From Mycolicibacterium litorale (GTDB taxonomy: Bacteria; Actinomycetota; Actinomycetes; Mycobacteriales; Mycobacteriaceae): DNA of 64,000 nucleotides. This document shows, one piece after another, positions 17,950-26,335 of the stretch. A model generated the notes under the pieces. That model was not told the DNA's origin, made no database searches, and saw only the letters and a list, made by a program, of their open reading frames with translations. Position numbers and translations under genes: made by a program. The stretch covers positions 4,712,001-4,776,000 of the forward strand of contig NZ_AP023287.1 in assembly GCF_014218295.1 (NCBI RefSeq), read 5' to 3'. Numbering within the stretch: the stretch's first letter is position 1; each line of letters starts with the position of its first letter.

Positions 17950-19333
17950 TGGCGCCGCGGATCCCCAGCTGCCGGTTGATCAGCATGGTGATGAAGAACA
18001 GCACGATCCCGATCGCGATGAGGATGAGCGCCACGTAGTACTGCTGGGCGGGGCGGCCGGAGAACGGCAGGACCAGATACAGCGAGGCGGCGAACCCGAT
18101 CCACGGCAGCACCGTCGGCGTCCGGAAGTGCCCGCCCTCGGCCTGCACGTCGCGCCGCAACCGCAGCACCGCGATGTTGACCACCGCGAAGACGCCCAGC
18201 AGCAGCAGTGAGGTGGTTCCGCCCAGCACCGAGATGGCGCTGCTGCTGGCGAAGACGCTCACGTAGAAGATGAGGCCGAAGGCGATGAGCGTGGTGAACA
18301 CGATCGCCACCCACGGTGTCAGGCGGCGGGGGTGGACGGTGCCCAGCACCGGGGGCAGCACGTGCTGGCGGGCCATCCCGTAGATCAGCCGGCTGGCCAT
18401 CAGCATGTTGATCAACGCGGTGTTCGACACCGCGAACATCGAGATGAACGGGAAGATCTCGTCGATCGGCAGATTCGGCGCTCCCGCCTTGACCACCTCG
18501 ACCAGCGGGGTGTCACTGTCAGCGAGCGTGCCGACCGGTACCAGCGCCACCGCGACGACGGCGACGAGCATGTAGATGATCCCGGCGATCGTCAGCCCCG
18601 ACAGCAGCACCTTCGGGAATGTCCTGGCCGGATCCTTGGTCTCCTCGGCCATGTTGACCGAATCCTCGAAGCCCACCATCGCGAAGAAGGCCAGCGACGT
18701 GGCTGCGGTGACGGCCATGAACGCGTTCTTGTCGTCGTCGGTGTCGAAGGCGATCACCCGGCTGAAGTCGACGTCACCGCCGCGGGTGAACGCCCACAAC
18801 CCCACGAACAGCACCAGCATCAGGCCGGTCGCCTCGATGATGGTCAGGACGACGTTGAGTTTGATGCTCTCTCCGACGCCACGGAAGTTGACCGCCGCGA
18901 GCAGCGCCATGAACCCCAGCGCGACGGCCGCGACACCGGCCGTGCCCCACTCCAGCCCGAAGCCCTCGATGAGGTTGGCGCCGAAGAACCGCGACGCCGT
19001 CGATGCCGAGGTGATCCCCGAACACATCACCACGAACGCGACGAGGAACGTCACGAACTGCACACCGAAAGCCTTGTGGGCGTAGAGCGCAGCGCCTGCC
19101 GCCTGCGGATACTTGGTGACGAGTTCCAGATAGCTGAACGCGGTGACGGTGGCGATGAGGAAGGCCACCAGGAACGGAAGCCACGCTGCGCCACCGACTT
19201 CGGCGGCCACGTCGCCGGTCAGTGCGTACACGCCCGTGCCGAGGATGTCGCCGACGACGAACAACAGCAGCAGTCCGGGGCCCATCACCCGCCGCAGTTC
19301 GGGTTGCGCCCCGACCGTACCTGTCTGGCTCAT
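17912..19333 (-). CDS. APC-superfamily amino acid permease
   Basis: Predicted amino acid importer of 473 residues with about 12 membrane helices and a cytoplasmic N-terminus. GPGLLLLFVVGDILGTGVYAL is the helix 1 unwound substrate-binding region typical of the family. It has GGAGGATCCG directly before the ATG at 19333, so this is the start rather than the ATG 14 codons upstream. The substrate cannot be predicted. It is the first gene of its strand after tetR, with a 90-base gap. Confidence 0.9.
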   Translation of the reverse strand: MSQTGTVGAQPELRRVMGPGLLLLFVVGDILGTGVYALTGDVAAEVGGAAWLPFLVAFLIATVTAFSYLELVTKYPQAAGAALYAHKAFGVQFVTFLVAFVVMCSGITSASTASRFFGANLIEGFGLEWGTAGVAAVALGFMALLAAVNFRGVGESIKLNVVLTIIEATGLMLVLFVGLWAFTRGGDVDFSRVIAFDTDDDKNAFMAVTAATSLAFFAMVGFEDSVNMAEETKDPARTFPKVLLSGLTIAGIIYMLVAVVAVALVPVGTLADSDTPLVEVVKAGAPNLPIDEIFPFISMFAVSNTALINMLMASRLIYGMARQHVLPPVLGTVHPRRLTPWVAIVFTTLIAFGLIFYVSVFASSSAISVLGGTTSLLLLGVFAVVNIAVLRLRRDVQAEGGHFRTPTVLPWIGFAASLYLVLPFSGRPAQQYYVALILIAIGIVLFFITMLINRQLGIRGAITDPTHLADRSD

Positions 19334-19423
19334 CGGATCCTCCGTCGCTGTCGGCAGGCCATCATCATCCGGCACGGGATACCCAAAAGCAGCGTCAATG
19401 CCGCAATCGATGCCGGAGCGCAG

Positions 19424-20035
19424 TCAGCCCACCGGCGCGAGCACGTCGATGACGTCGATGAGCGTCGCCCGTGCGGTGGCGCGCGGGCCGTCTCCGTCGC
19501 CGACCAGGGCGGCGACCACCGCGCCGTCGACCGCACAGACGAGTGCGGTGAGGAACTCCGCGCGAACGGACCGTCCGCACCGCTCCACCACCTCGACCAC
19601 CGCATCGGTGCGCTGGCGCAGGATCCGGCGCTGCACGTCCCGCAGCGCCGGTTGGCGGGCGCAGGCGATGTAGCGCTCGTAGCGCGAGATCAGCTCCTCG
19701 CCGCCGCGGGTGCCCGGCGCGTCGCCGAGCAGGAGATCGACGAGGACGTCGGCGGTCGATTCCGCGCCGCGGCGTCGCCGGGACAGCGCCGCGACCCGCT
19801 GGCGCAACCGCTCCGCCTCCCGGGTTCCCTCGTATTCGACGGCCTTGACGATCAGGTCGTCGAGGGAGGAGAAGTAATAGGTCGTAGAGGCGAGCGGCAG
19901 CCCGGCGCGACGCGCCACCGCCCGGTGGCGAACGGCGTCGAATCCGCCTTCACACAGCAGATCAGCGGCCGCGCTGACCAGCGCGTACCGCCTGCGTTCC
20001 CCTTTCGGAGTGACTGCCGCCGTCACGCCTAGCAT
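19424..20035 (-). CDS. TetR-family regulator (Rv0775-like)
   Basis: Repressor of 203 residues. The helix-turn-helix is at about residues 10-58 (VRHRAVARRAGLPLASTTYYFSSLDDLIVKAV) and the rest is an all-helical ligand domain with a TetR_C-type ending. The start is uncertain: ATG 20035, GTG 20047 and GTG 20026 are all possible. It is divergent from the Tat-exported esterase, so their shared 75-base gap is the probable operator region. Confidence 0.87.
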   Translation of the reverse strand: MLGVTAAVTPKGERRRYALVSAAADLLCEGGFDAVRHRAVARRAGLPLASTTYYFSSLDDLIVKAVEYEGTREAERLRQRVAALSRRRRGAESTADVLVDLLLGDAPGTRGGEELISRYERYIACARQPALRDVQRRILRQRTDAVVEVVERCGRSVRAEFLTALVCAVDGAVVAALVGDGDGPRATARATLIDVIDVLAPVG

Positions 20036-20109
20036 GCTGCCAGCCACCGGGGTGGGGCATCGTGGTTTCGCCCAAACCCCAGCCTTTATTCAGACGGCGG
20101 GATGGCAAG

Positions 20110-20952
20110 ATGGCCGCCATGTCCGCCCAGCTGAGTCGTCGCACCGTCCTGCGTCTGGCGGCGGGTGCGGCCGCGGGCGCGGCGGGTGCCCACGCGCTGG
20201 CCGCCGCCGGGATGTCGGGGGCGGTCCCACCGGCGCCCGCGGCCCCCACCTACCTGACGGGCTCGTTCGTCTCGGCCGCCCGCGGCGGCGTGCCGACGAA
20301 CTGGGCGATCGCCCGCCCGCCGGGCCAGACCGGTGCGCTGCGGCCGGTGATCGCGCTGCACGGTAAGGGCGCCGACGCCGCCCAGGTGATGGCCGGTGGC
20401 GTCGAACAGGGGTTGGCCCAGACCGTGGCGGCCGGACTGCCGCCGTTCGCCGTCGTGGCCGTCGACGGAGGCGGAAGTTACTGGCACAGGCGCACTTCCG
20501 GTGAGGACTCCGGCGCCATGGTGCTCGACGAACTGCTCCCCATGCTGAGCGAGCAGGGCCTCGACACGTCGCGGGTGGGATTCCTCGGCTGGTCCATGGG
20601 CGGCTACGGCGCGCTACTGCTGGGCGCTCGGCTGGGGCCGGCCCGCACGGCGGCGATCTGCGCGGTCAGCCCGGCGCTGTGGACGTCTGCGGGGGCGACC
20701 GCGCCCGGCGCGTTCGACGGCGCCGACGACTACGCCGCCAACAGTGTCTGGGGGCTGCCGGAGTTCGCGTCGATCCCGATCCGAATCGATTGCGGCACTT
20801 CCGATCCGTTCGCTTCAGCCACTCGGCAGTTCATCGCGCAGCTGCCCACTCCGCCTGCGGGCGGCTTCTCCCCCGGTGGACACGACGGCGAGTTCTGGAG
20901 TTCCCAGCTGCCCGCGGAGATCAGCTGGATGGCGCCGTTACTGACCGCTTAG
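20110..20952 (+). CDS. Tat-exported esterase-like alpha/beta hydrolase (Rv0774c-like)
   Basis: Protein of 280 residues with a twin-arginine signal: [18 protein letters not shown] followed by an Ala-rich h-region. It has the esterase D/mycolyltransferase-like fold: HGKGADA, nucleophile in [11 protein letters not shown], Asp in DCGTSDPF and His in [10 protein letters not shown]. It probably acts on lipids or glycerol esters outside the membrane. GGCGGGA precedes the ATG at 20110; ATG 20119 is an alternative. The 3' end overlaps purD by four bases, convergently. Confidence 0.87.
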   Translation: MAAMSAQLSRRTVLRLAAGAAAGAAGAHALAAAGMSGAVPPAPAAPTYLTGSFVSAARGGVPTNWAIARPPGQTGALRPVIALHGKGADAAQVMAGGVEQGLAQTVAAGLPPFAVVAVDGGGSYWHRRTSGEDSGAMVLDELLPMLSEQGLDTSRVGFLGWSMGGYGALLLGARLGPARTAAICAVSPALWTSAGATAPGAFDGADDYAANSVWGLPEFASIPIRIDCGTSDPFASATRQFIAQLPTPPAGGFSPGGHDGEFWSSQLPAEISWMAPLLTA

Positions 20953-22217
20953 ACCGAGATCCTGCCCTCCGCAGCGGCCAGCCCGATGTCGGTGCGAAAG
21001 TGGCTGCCCGGCAAGCGGATCGAGGACAGCGTGGAATAGGCGGCGGCCCGCGCGGCGTCGAGGTCGGCGCCGGTGCCCACCACCGAGAGCACCCGTCCGC
21101 CCGACGAGACGATGGCGCCGTCGTCGCGGCGGGCGGTGCCGGCGTGCAGCACACCCTCCGCGTCGGCGCCCGCGATCACGTCGCCGACGCGCGGCCGGCC
21201 GGGATAGTTCTCGGCCGCCAGCACCACCGTGACCGCCGCACCGTCGCGCCACTGCAGTGGCGGGAATTCGGCCAGCCGGCCCGTCGCGGCGGCGTACAGC
21301 AGTTGCCCCAGCGGGGAGTCGAGCAGCGCCAGCACCGACTGCGTCTCGGGGTCACCGAAGCGGCAGTTGAACTCCACGACCGCCGGTCCGCCTGAGGTGA
21401 TCGCCAGGCCCGCGTACAGCAGGCCGGAGAATGAACTGCCACGCCGGACCAGCTCGGCGGCAACGGGTTTGACGATCTCGTCGACGATCCGGGTGGTGAC
21501 GTCCTCGGGCAGCCACGGCAGCGGGGCGTAGGCCCCCATACCGCCGGTGTTGGGTCCGGAGTCGCGGTCACCGACGCGCTTGAAATCCTGCGCGGGCAGC
21601 AGCGGCACCACGGTTTCGCCGTCCACGACGCAGAACAGTGACACCTCGGGGCCGTCCAGGAACGATTCGAGCAGCACCGGGTGGCCGGAGTCGAGCAGTC
21701 CCGCCGCATGGGAGCGGGCGACGTCGCGGTCGGCGGTGACCACCACACCCTTACCGGCGGCCAGCCCGTCGTCCTTGACCACCCACGCGGCCTGACCGGC
21801 GGGCGGGCCGAACCGGTCGAGTGCGGCGTCGAGGTGCCCGGGGTTGTCGACGATCTCGCTGGCCGCCGTGCGGACTCCGGCGGCGTTCATCACGTCCTTG
21901 GCGAAAGCCTTCGAACCCTCGATGCGGGCGGCGTCCCTCGTCGGGCCGAAGCAGGCGATCCCCGCCTCGCGGAGTGCGTCCCCGACTCCGAGCACCAACG
22001 GAACCTCGGGTCCGATGACGACGAGATCGGCGCCGATCCGGCGGGCGAGTTCGGTGATCGCCGAGCCGGAGGTGACGTCGACGTCGTGCTGGTCGGCGAT
22101 CGCCGCGGTCCCGGGATTGCCGGGTGCCACCGCGAGCGCCTCGACCTCGGGGTCGCGGCGCAACGCCAACAACAGGGCATGTTCACGGGCACCGGATCCG
22201 ATTACCAGGACGCGCAC
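20949..22217 (-). CDS. purD: PurD, phosphoribosylamine-glycine ligase
   Basis: ATP-grasp enzyme of 422 residues that makes GAR, the second step of purine synthesis. Signatures are [37 protein letters not shown]-type LDGPEVSLF, and [10 protein letters not shown] with the metal ligands. Start is GTG at 22217 with TAGGGT six bases upstream, so leaderless. The neighbouring CYP125-like gene is divergent and its operator is 25 bases away. Confidence 0.97.
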   Translation of the reverse strand: MRVLVIGSGAREHALLLALRRDPEVEALAVAPGNPGTAAIADQHDVDVTSGSAITELARRIGADLVVIGPEVPLVLGVGDALREAGIACFGPTRDAARIEGSKAFAKDVMNAAGVRTAASEIVDNPGHLDAALDRFGPPAGQAAWVVKDDGLAAGKGVVVTADRDVARSHAAGLLDSGHPVLLESFLDGPEVSLFCVVDGETVVPLLPAQDFKRVGDRDSGPNTGGMGAYAPLPWLPEDVTTRIVDEIVKPVAAELVRRGSSFSGLLYAGLAITSGGPAVVEFNCRFGDPETQSVLALLDSPLGQLLYAAATGRLAEFPPLQWRDGAAVTVVLAAENYPGRPRVGDVIAGADAEGVLHAGTARRDDGAIVSSGGRVLSVVGTGADLDAARAAAYSTLSSIRLPGSHFRTDIGLAAAEGRISV

Positions 22218-22223
22218 ATGAGC

Positions 22224-22229
22224 ACCCTA
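22224..22229 (-). promoter_or_regulatory. -10 element of leaderless purD
   Basis: TAGGGT on the minus strand, six bases before the purD GTG. Confidence 0.5.
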
Positions 22230-22241
22230 AACCTTGATCCG

Positions 22242-22272
22242 GACCATACACGTCTGGCTTGAGTGTATGGTC
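22242..22272. promoter_or_regulatory. Perfect 10-bp inverted repeat, probable operator of the CYP125-like gene
   Basis: GACCATACAC (22242-22251) and GTGTATGGTC (22263-22272) flank 11 bases. TATGGT inside the right arm (22266-22271) could be the -10 of the P450 gene, so a bound repressor would cover the promoter. It does not fit the KstR motif TNNAACNNGTTNNA. The TetR gene downstream of the P450 is the obvious candidate binder. Confidence 0.62.
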
Positions 22273-22311
22273 GAGTCGAGCGTGTTCAGCGTCACACGAG
22301 AGGCGGTCACC

Positions 22312-23547
22312 ATGACGACGATGGAGAACCGATGCCCGTTCGGCCCCGGGTTCGACTTCACCGATCCCGACGTCCTGCTCCAGGGCATCCCGGTCAACGA
22401 ATTCGCGCAGTTGCGCAAGACCGCACCGGTCTGGTGGAACGAGCAGCAGGAGTCGATCTTCGACGACGGCGGCTACTGGGTGATCAGCCGTCACGAGGAC
22501 ATCAAGGCGATCTCCCGCAACGGTGACCTGTGGTCGACCCATGCCAAGGGGGCGGTCATGCGCCTGCCCGAAGGCGTCACCGCCGAGCAGCTCGACCTGA
22601 CCAAGGCGCTGCTCATCAACCACGACGCCCCCGAACACACCCGGCTCCGCAAGATCGTCTCCCGCCTGTTCACCCCGCGCGCCGTCGCCGCGCTGGAGGA
22701 GAAGCTGGCGGTCTCGGCGCGCGAGATCGTCGCCGCCGCGAAGGAGAAGGGCAGCGGCGACTTCGTCACCGACATCGCGATGAACCTGCCGCTGCAGGCG
22801 ATCGCCGACCTGATCGGCGTTCCCGAGGCCGACCGGGAGAAGCTCTTCGTTTGGACGAACTGCATCATGAACACCGACGACCCGGACTTCGACTCCGATC
22901 CGACCGTCGCCAACGCCGAGCTGATGGGCTACGCGTACAACATGGCCGAGGAGCGCAGGCGCTGCCCGGCCGACGACATCGTCACGCGTTTGATCCAGGC
23001 CGACATCGACGGCGAATCCCTGGGTGACGTCGAGTTCGCGTTCTTCGTGATCCTGCTCGCGGTGGCGGGCAACGAGACCACCCGCAACGCGATGACCCAC
23101 GGGATGAACGCGTTCTTCGACAACCCCGACCAGTGGGAGCTGTTCGTGCGGGAACGGCCCGAGACGGCCGTCGACGAGATCGTCCGCTGGGCCACCCCCG
23201 TGCACTGTTTCCAGCGCACCGCACTGGCCGACGTGGAACTCGGCGGCGTGACGATCCGCGAAGGGCAGCGCGCCGGCCTCTTCTACAGCTCGGCCAACTA
23301 CGACGAAGAGGTCTTCGACTCCCCGTTCCGGTTCGACATCCTGCGCGACCCGAACCCCCACCTGGGTTTCGGCGGCAACGGGGCGCACTACTGCATCGGG
23401 GCGAATCTGGCCCGCATGGAGATCAAGTTGATCTTCAACGAGCTGGCCGACCAGATCCCGGACATCTCGAAACTGGGCGAGCCCCAACGGCTTCGGTCGG
23501 GGTGGATCAACGGCGTCAAGGAGCTGCCGGTCAGCTACGGGGGTTGA
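22312..23547 (+). CDS. Cytochrome P450, CYP125-like (steroid C26 monooxygenase type)
   Basis: P450 of 411 residues. It is very like CYP125A1, which oxidises the side-chain end of cholesterol: FDFTDPDVL, DAPEHTRLRKIVSRLFTPRAV, NPADDIVTQL-like PADDIVTRLIQADIDGESL, AVAGNETTRNA, and GFGGNGAHYCIGANLARM with heme Cys361, ending in LRSGWINGVK. The ATG at 22312 follows GAGAGGCGG with good spacing; an in-frame ATG at 22267 is less likely. It replaces no gene known at this place in M. tuberculosis. A sterol substrate is inferred from similarity only. Confidence 0.88.
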   Translation: MTTMENRCPFGPGFDFTDPDVLLQGIPVNEFAQLRKTAPVWWNEQQESIFDDGGYWVISRHEDIKAISRNGDLWSTHAKGAVMRLPEGVTAEQLDLTKALLINHDAPEHTRLRKIVSRLFTPRAVAALEEKLAVSAREIVAAAKEKGSGDFVTDIAMNLPLQAIADLIGVPEADREKLFVWTNCIMNTDDPDFDSDPTVANAELMGYAYNMAEERRRCPADDIVTRLIQADIDGESLGDVEFAFFVILLAVAGNETTRNAMTHGMNAFFDNPDQWELFVRERPETAVDEIVRWATPVHCFQRTALADVELGGVTIREGQRAGLFYSSANYDEEVFDSPFRFDILRDPNPHLGFGGNGAHYCIGANLARMEIKLIFNELADQIPDISKLGEPQRLRSGWINGVKELPVSYGG

Positions 23548-23560
23548 CCGCGTCGCCGAG

Positions 23561-23566
23561 TAGCAT
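23561..23566 (+). promoter_or_regulatory. -10 element, leaderless tetR
   Basis: TAGCAT six bases before the ATG at 23573, suggesting the regulator also has its own leaderless promoter, apart from the P450 operator. Confidence 0.45.
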
Positions 23567-23572
23567 CTGCGC

Positions 23573-24175
23573 ATGCGCACTCACGGCTGGTCGGGCTCGG
23601 CGCCGGCCAGCGACGAGGAGGCGGTCGAGCGGATCCTGGCCGCGGCAGGCCGGGCCATCGACGAGCGGGGCGCCGATCTGAGCATCGCCGATGTGGCCCG
23701 CACACTGGGCGTCACCCGCCAAACCGTGTACCGGTACTTCCCCAGCACCGAGGCGTTGCTGGTGGAGGCGGCGGTCCACGCCGCGTCGGGTTTCCTCGAC
23801 CGACTGGCCGAGCATGTGCACGGGATCACCGATCCCGCCGAGGCGGTGACCGAGGCGATCGCCACCGCGTTGGAATGGCTGCCCAAGGACAAGCACATCG
23901 GCCTGCTCGTGACGCCTGGCCGGCCCGATGCCCATTCGGAGTCGGTGACCTCGGATGTGGCGCTGCAGTTCGCCAACGCGATGGTGCGCCGGTTCGACGT
24001 CGACTGGACGACTGTGGGTTTCACCGACGACGACCTCGACGAACTGGCCGAGTACCTGCTGCGCATCATCCAGTCGTTCGTGGTGGACCCGGGCCGCCCG
24101 CCGCGTACCGGCGAGGAACTGCGAGGGTTCCTGCGCCGCTGGGTGGGAGCGGCGGTGCGCTCACCCGAGCGTTGA
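23573..24175 (+). CDS. TetR-family regulator next to CYP125-like gene
   Basis: Repressor of 200 residues. The helix-turn-helix at about residues 35-65 reads LSIADVARTLGVTRQTVYRYFPSTEALLV. The C-terminal domain (80-195) carries GLLVTPGRPDAHSESVTSDVA and a helix ending LRRWVGAAV. It follows the P450 by 25 bases in the same direction, and is the natural candidate to bind the inverted repeat at 22242-22272. The ligand could be a sterol derivative, which is inference. Confidence 0.88.
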   Translation: MRTHGWSGSAPASDEEAVERILAAAGRAIDERGADLSIADVARTLGVTRQTVYRYFPSTEALLVEAAVHAASGFLDRLAEHVHGITDPAEAVTEAIATALEWLPKDKHIGLLVTPGRPDAHSESVTSDVALQFANAMVRRFDVDWTTVGFTDDDLDELAEYLLRIIQSFVVDPGRPPRTGEELRGFLRRWVGAAVRSPER

Positions 24176-24211
24176 GAAGTTCACGCAGAGTCAACGAGAA
24201 AGCTGCGTCGG

Positions 24212-24460
24212 TCAGCGGGTGGTGACGTAGACGGTGCGGTCGTCGTTGTCGACGCGAACCGAGACGATGCTGGACTGATCGAGCGGCTTGGCCATGCCCT
24301 GCTGGGTGACGCGGACCTGGTAGCCGCGGTCATCGAGGGAGCTGATGGTGTCGGCGGCGTTGCCGGACCCGCTCGGGGCGGCCTGGGCGGGGGCGGCGAA
24401 GGCCAAGAATCCGGTGGCCAGTCCGCCGGCGATGATGGTGGCGATGCCGAACTTGTTCAT
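24212..24460 (-). CDS. Small secreted protein, unknown function
   Basis: Protein of 82 residues. The signal peptide is MNKFGIATIIAGGLATGFLA with cleavage probably after AQA. The mature ~54 residues (SGNAADTISSLDDRGYQVRV, then SIVSVRVDNDDRTVYVTT) look like a single small alpha-beta domain similar to the PepSY-like small mycobacterial secreted proteins. AAGAGGCAGAAAG precedes the ATG. The same frame stays open far upstream but that reading is antisense-like noise through a repeat and another gene. Confidence 0.75.
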   Translation of the reverse strand: MNKFGIATIIAGGLATGFLAFAAPAQAAPSGSGNAADTISSLDDRGYQVRVTQQGMAKPLDQSSIVSVRVDNDDRTVYVTTR

Positions 24461-24605
24461 CTTTCTGCCTCTTCTTGTCCGTTCGGTCTGGAGGGATTTC
24501 CTGGCCGGTCTGACTGCATCAACCCGCAGGTCAGCGGCGTCCATCCCGTTGGCAGTGATTGACCGACGGCTGGCAGAAAGTGATCGCTCACGGCTCGCGA
24601 AAGCA

Positions 24606-24667
24606 CGCCGAGACTGCGGGGAGATCACCGTTTCGAGCGTTTCGGTGATTTCCCCGCAGTCTCGGCG
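24606..24667. repeat. 25-bp stem palindrome (REP-like or terminator)
   Basis: Two arms of 25 bases (24606-24630 and 24643-24667, beginning CGCCGAGACTGCGGGGA) pair with one mismatch around a 12-base loop. It starts 15 bases after the stop of the 408-codon gene on the minus strand and could end its transcription. The size and symmetry are also those of a dispersed palindromic element. Confidence 0.62.
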
Positions 24668-24681
24668 AAATGGTGCTCGCG

Positions 24682-25908
24682 TCAGACGACGGTCAGCGGC
24701 AGCGACTTGCGCGGCTGGAAGACGAACTCCGCCCCACCGCTGACCCGCACCACCGACACCTCCGACAGTTCCTTCGCGGCGGTGTCGGTCTCGATGACGC
24801 GGACCGTCCAGTCGCTCTCGCTGCCCGAGACCTCCGCGCGCAGATGCGGATCGACGGCCTGCACGGCTGCCTGCAACGGCAGGTCGGCCATCGGCGAGAC
24901 CAGCGAGATCCACGCGCCGTCGTCGTGCGCCGGCGACCGCCGCACGTGCAGGAATCCGGGGTCGACGTCGGCCCACACATAGGCGGCGGGATTCAGCATC
25001 GGATGCAGCTCGAGCACCCGCAGCGCCCCGTTGGCGTCGGCCGGCAGGTCGAGCGCGCGACGAATACGATCGGCCGCCACACCGGCGATGCCGATCAGCT
25101 GCTTGTTGCGAATCGAATGCTCCAGCGCGGCATCGCCGTTGGCACGTGTGCGTACGGCCAGGTTGAACGACAGCACCAACAGGTGCATCTGCAGGCACAC
25201 CTCGTCGGCGATGCGCACCAGCGCCGAATGCGAGAACGCGCCGAAGTCCAGGTCCGACAGCAGCGGACCCGAGTAGTCGGCCATCCCCTCGTCGTCGGGA
25301 TCGATCGGTTCGAGTTCGCATGAGTTCGCACGACTGGCACCGACGATGTCGAGCTGCGGGATGAACTCGACTTCCGGATGGGACTCGTCGATGACGACGG
25401 TCCACCGGCAGTGCGGATGCCGGTCGGCCGGCGTCCGGGGTGGACGGTGGATCGGCCGGACCTGGCAGCGCCGGTTGGTCGCCAGCGCCGTCGCGTCGAA
25501 CGTCGGGTCCTCGATGTCGTGACACATCCCGCGGACGTAGTCCTCGCCCATCGGTTCGACGTCGAGGAGCGCACCGCAATGGTCGAGGTGGAACTCGCCG
25601 TGCCAGCGGTCGTGCACGGTGTAGCGGAAGTCCATGAACTGCGGCGGCGCCCCGATGTCGAGTTGCAGGCCCTTGAAGATCGTGATGATGTCGACGCCCT
25701 CGTACTTCAGCGCCTTCTGCATTCTCTTGGTGTAGAGCGGGCTGGACGCCGCCCACTCCTCGATGGCGATCTGCAGCATCGCCTCGCGACCGAAATGGGA
25801 TATGCACCAGGCCATTCCGGACCGGTCGATGAGCTGGCCGATCAGCAGCAGCTCGGGCACCAGCGTGGCGAGTTCCTCGCGCGACAGTGCGGCGTATCTA
25901 CTCATCAT
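24682..25908 (-). CDS. Protein of unknown function, coupled to CMD-family gene
   Basis: Soluble protein of 408 residues without a signal or membrane segment. The N-terminal part (1-100) is helical: RYAALSREELATLVPELLLIG. A Cys/His-rich middle (DRWHGEFHLDHCGALLDVEP, GMCHDIEDPTFDA, NRRCQVRPIHRPPR, HCRWTVVIDE) could bind a metal. The C-terminal half resembles no family I can name; L-2-amino-thiazoline-4-carboxylate hydrolase-like proteins share a similar His/Cys middle, but this is weak. It overlaps the upstream carboxymuconolactone decarboxylase-like gene by 11 bases, so they are co-translated, probably in the same oxidative pathway. Confidence 0.78.
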   Translation of the reverse strand: MMSRYAALSREELATLVPELLLIGQLIDRSGMAWCISHFGREAMLQIAIEEWAASSPLYTKRMQKALKYEGVDIITIFKGLQLDIGAPPQFMDFRYTVHDRWHGEFHLDHCGALLDVEPMGEDYVRGMCHDIEDPTFDATALATNRRCQVRPIHRPPRTPADRHPHCRWTVVIDESHPEVEFIPQLDIVGASRANSCELEPIDPDDEGMADYSGPLLSDLDFGAFSHSALVRIADEVCLQMHLLVLSFNLAVRTRANGDAALEHSIRNKQLIGIAGVAADRIRRALDLPADANGALRVLELHPMLNPAAYVWADVDPGFLHVRRSPAHDDGAWISLVSPMADLPLQAAVQAVDPHLRAEVSGSESDWTVRVIETDTAAKELSEVSVVRVSGGAEFVFQPRKSLPLTVV

Positions 25909-26332
25909 CGAGGCTGCTCCCGGAGTGCATCTTCAGCGCGGCGTTGACGTTGGCCTTCTTGTCCTCGGCCTTGTCGGCGGCTTTGCGGCGCTGGCCCGCC
26001 ACCTTCGTGACGACCCCGTCCAGCTTCGAGCCGAGCGGGAACCCCAGGTAGTGCGTCAGGAAGATCGCCATCTCCTTGAGCTCCTCCTCCGTGAGCTCAC
26101 CGTTGGCCATCGCGGCGTTGGTCTGGATCTCCGCCAGATCGGTGATGCCCAGCGCCGTCACCACCGTCAGCGTCATGATCCGCTTGTCGCGCATGGACAG
26201 CCCGGGCCGGTTCCAGATGGTTCCGAAGAGGTGATCCGCCGTCAGCGCGAAGTAGTCACCCGGCATATCGGGCATCTCCCACCCGTACACCTCGTTCATC
26301 TTCGCCAGGCCTTTGCGGCGCAACTCGTCCAT
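25898..26332 (-). CDS. Carboxymuconolactone decarboxylase-family protein (Rv0771-like)
   Basis: Protein of 144 residues of the CMD/AhpD family: VYGWEMPDMPGDYFALTADHLFGTIWNRPGLSMRDKRIMTLTVV and a conserved LAEIQTNAAMANGELTEEELKE helix. It lacks the AhpD CxxC motif, so it is the decarboxylase-like branch rather than a peroxidase. It lies four bases after the HIBADH-like gene in an operon with an SDR and aldehyde dehydrogenase. A basic, Lys-rich tail is unusual. The substrate is unknown. Confidence 0.85.
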   Translation of the reverse strand: MDELRRKGLAKMNEVYGWEMPDMPGDYFALTADHLFGTIWNRPGLSMRDKRIMTLTVVTALGITDLAEIQTNAAMANGELTEEELKEMAIFLTHYLGFPLGSKLDGVVTKVAGQRRKAADKAEDKKANVNAALKMHSGSSLDDE

Positions 26333-26335
26333 CGG

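Noticed and set aside
22242..22272. KstR site for the CYP125-like gene
   Set aside because: The inverted repeat does not contain AAC-NN-GTT; a different regulator is more likely.
24461..25807. Extension of the small secreted-protein frame to 531 codons
   Set aside because: It reads through the palindrome and opposite frames of the 408-codon gene; the signal peptide and binding site fix the start at 24460.
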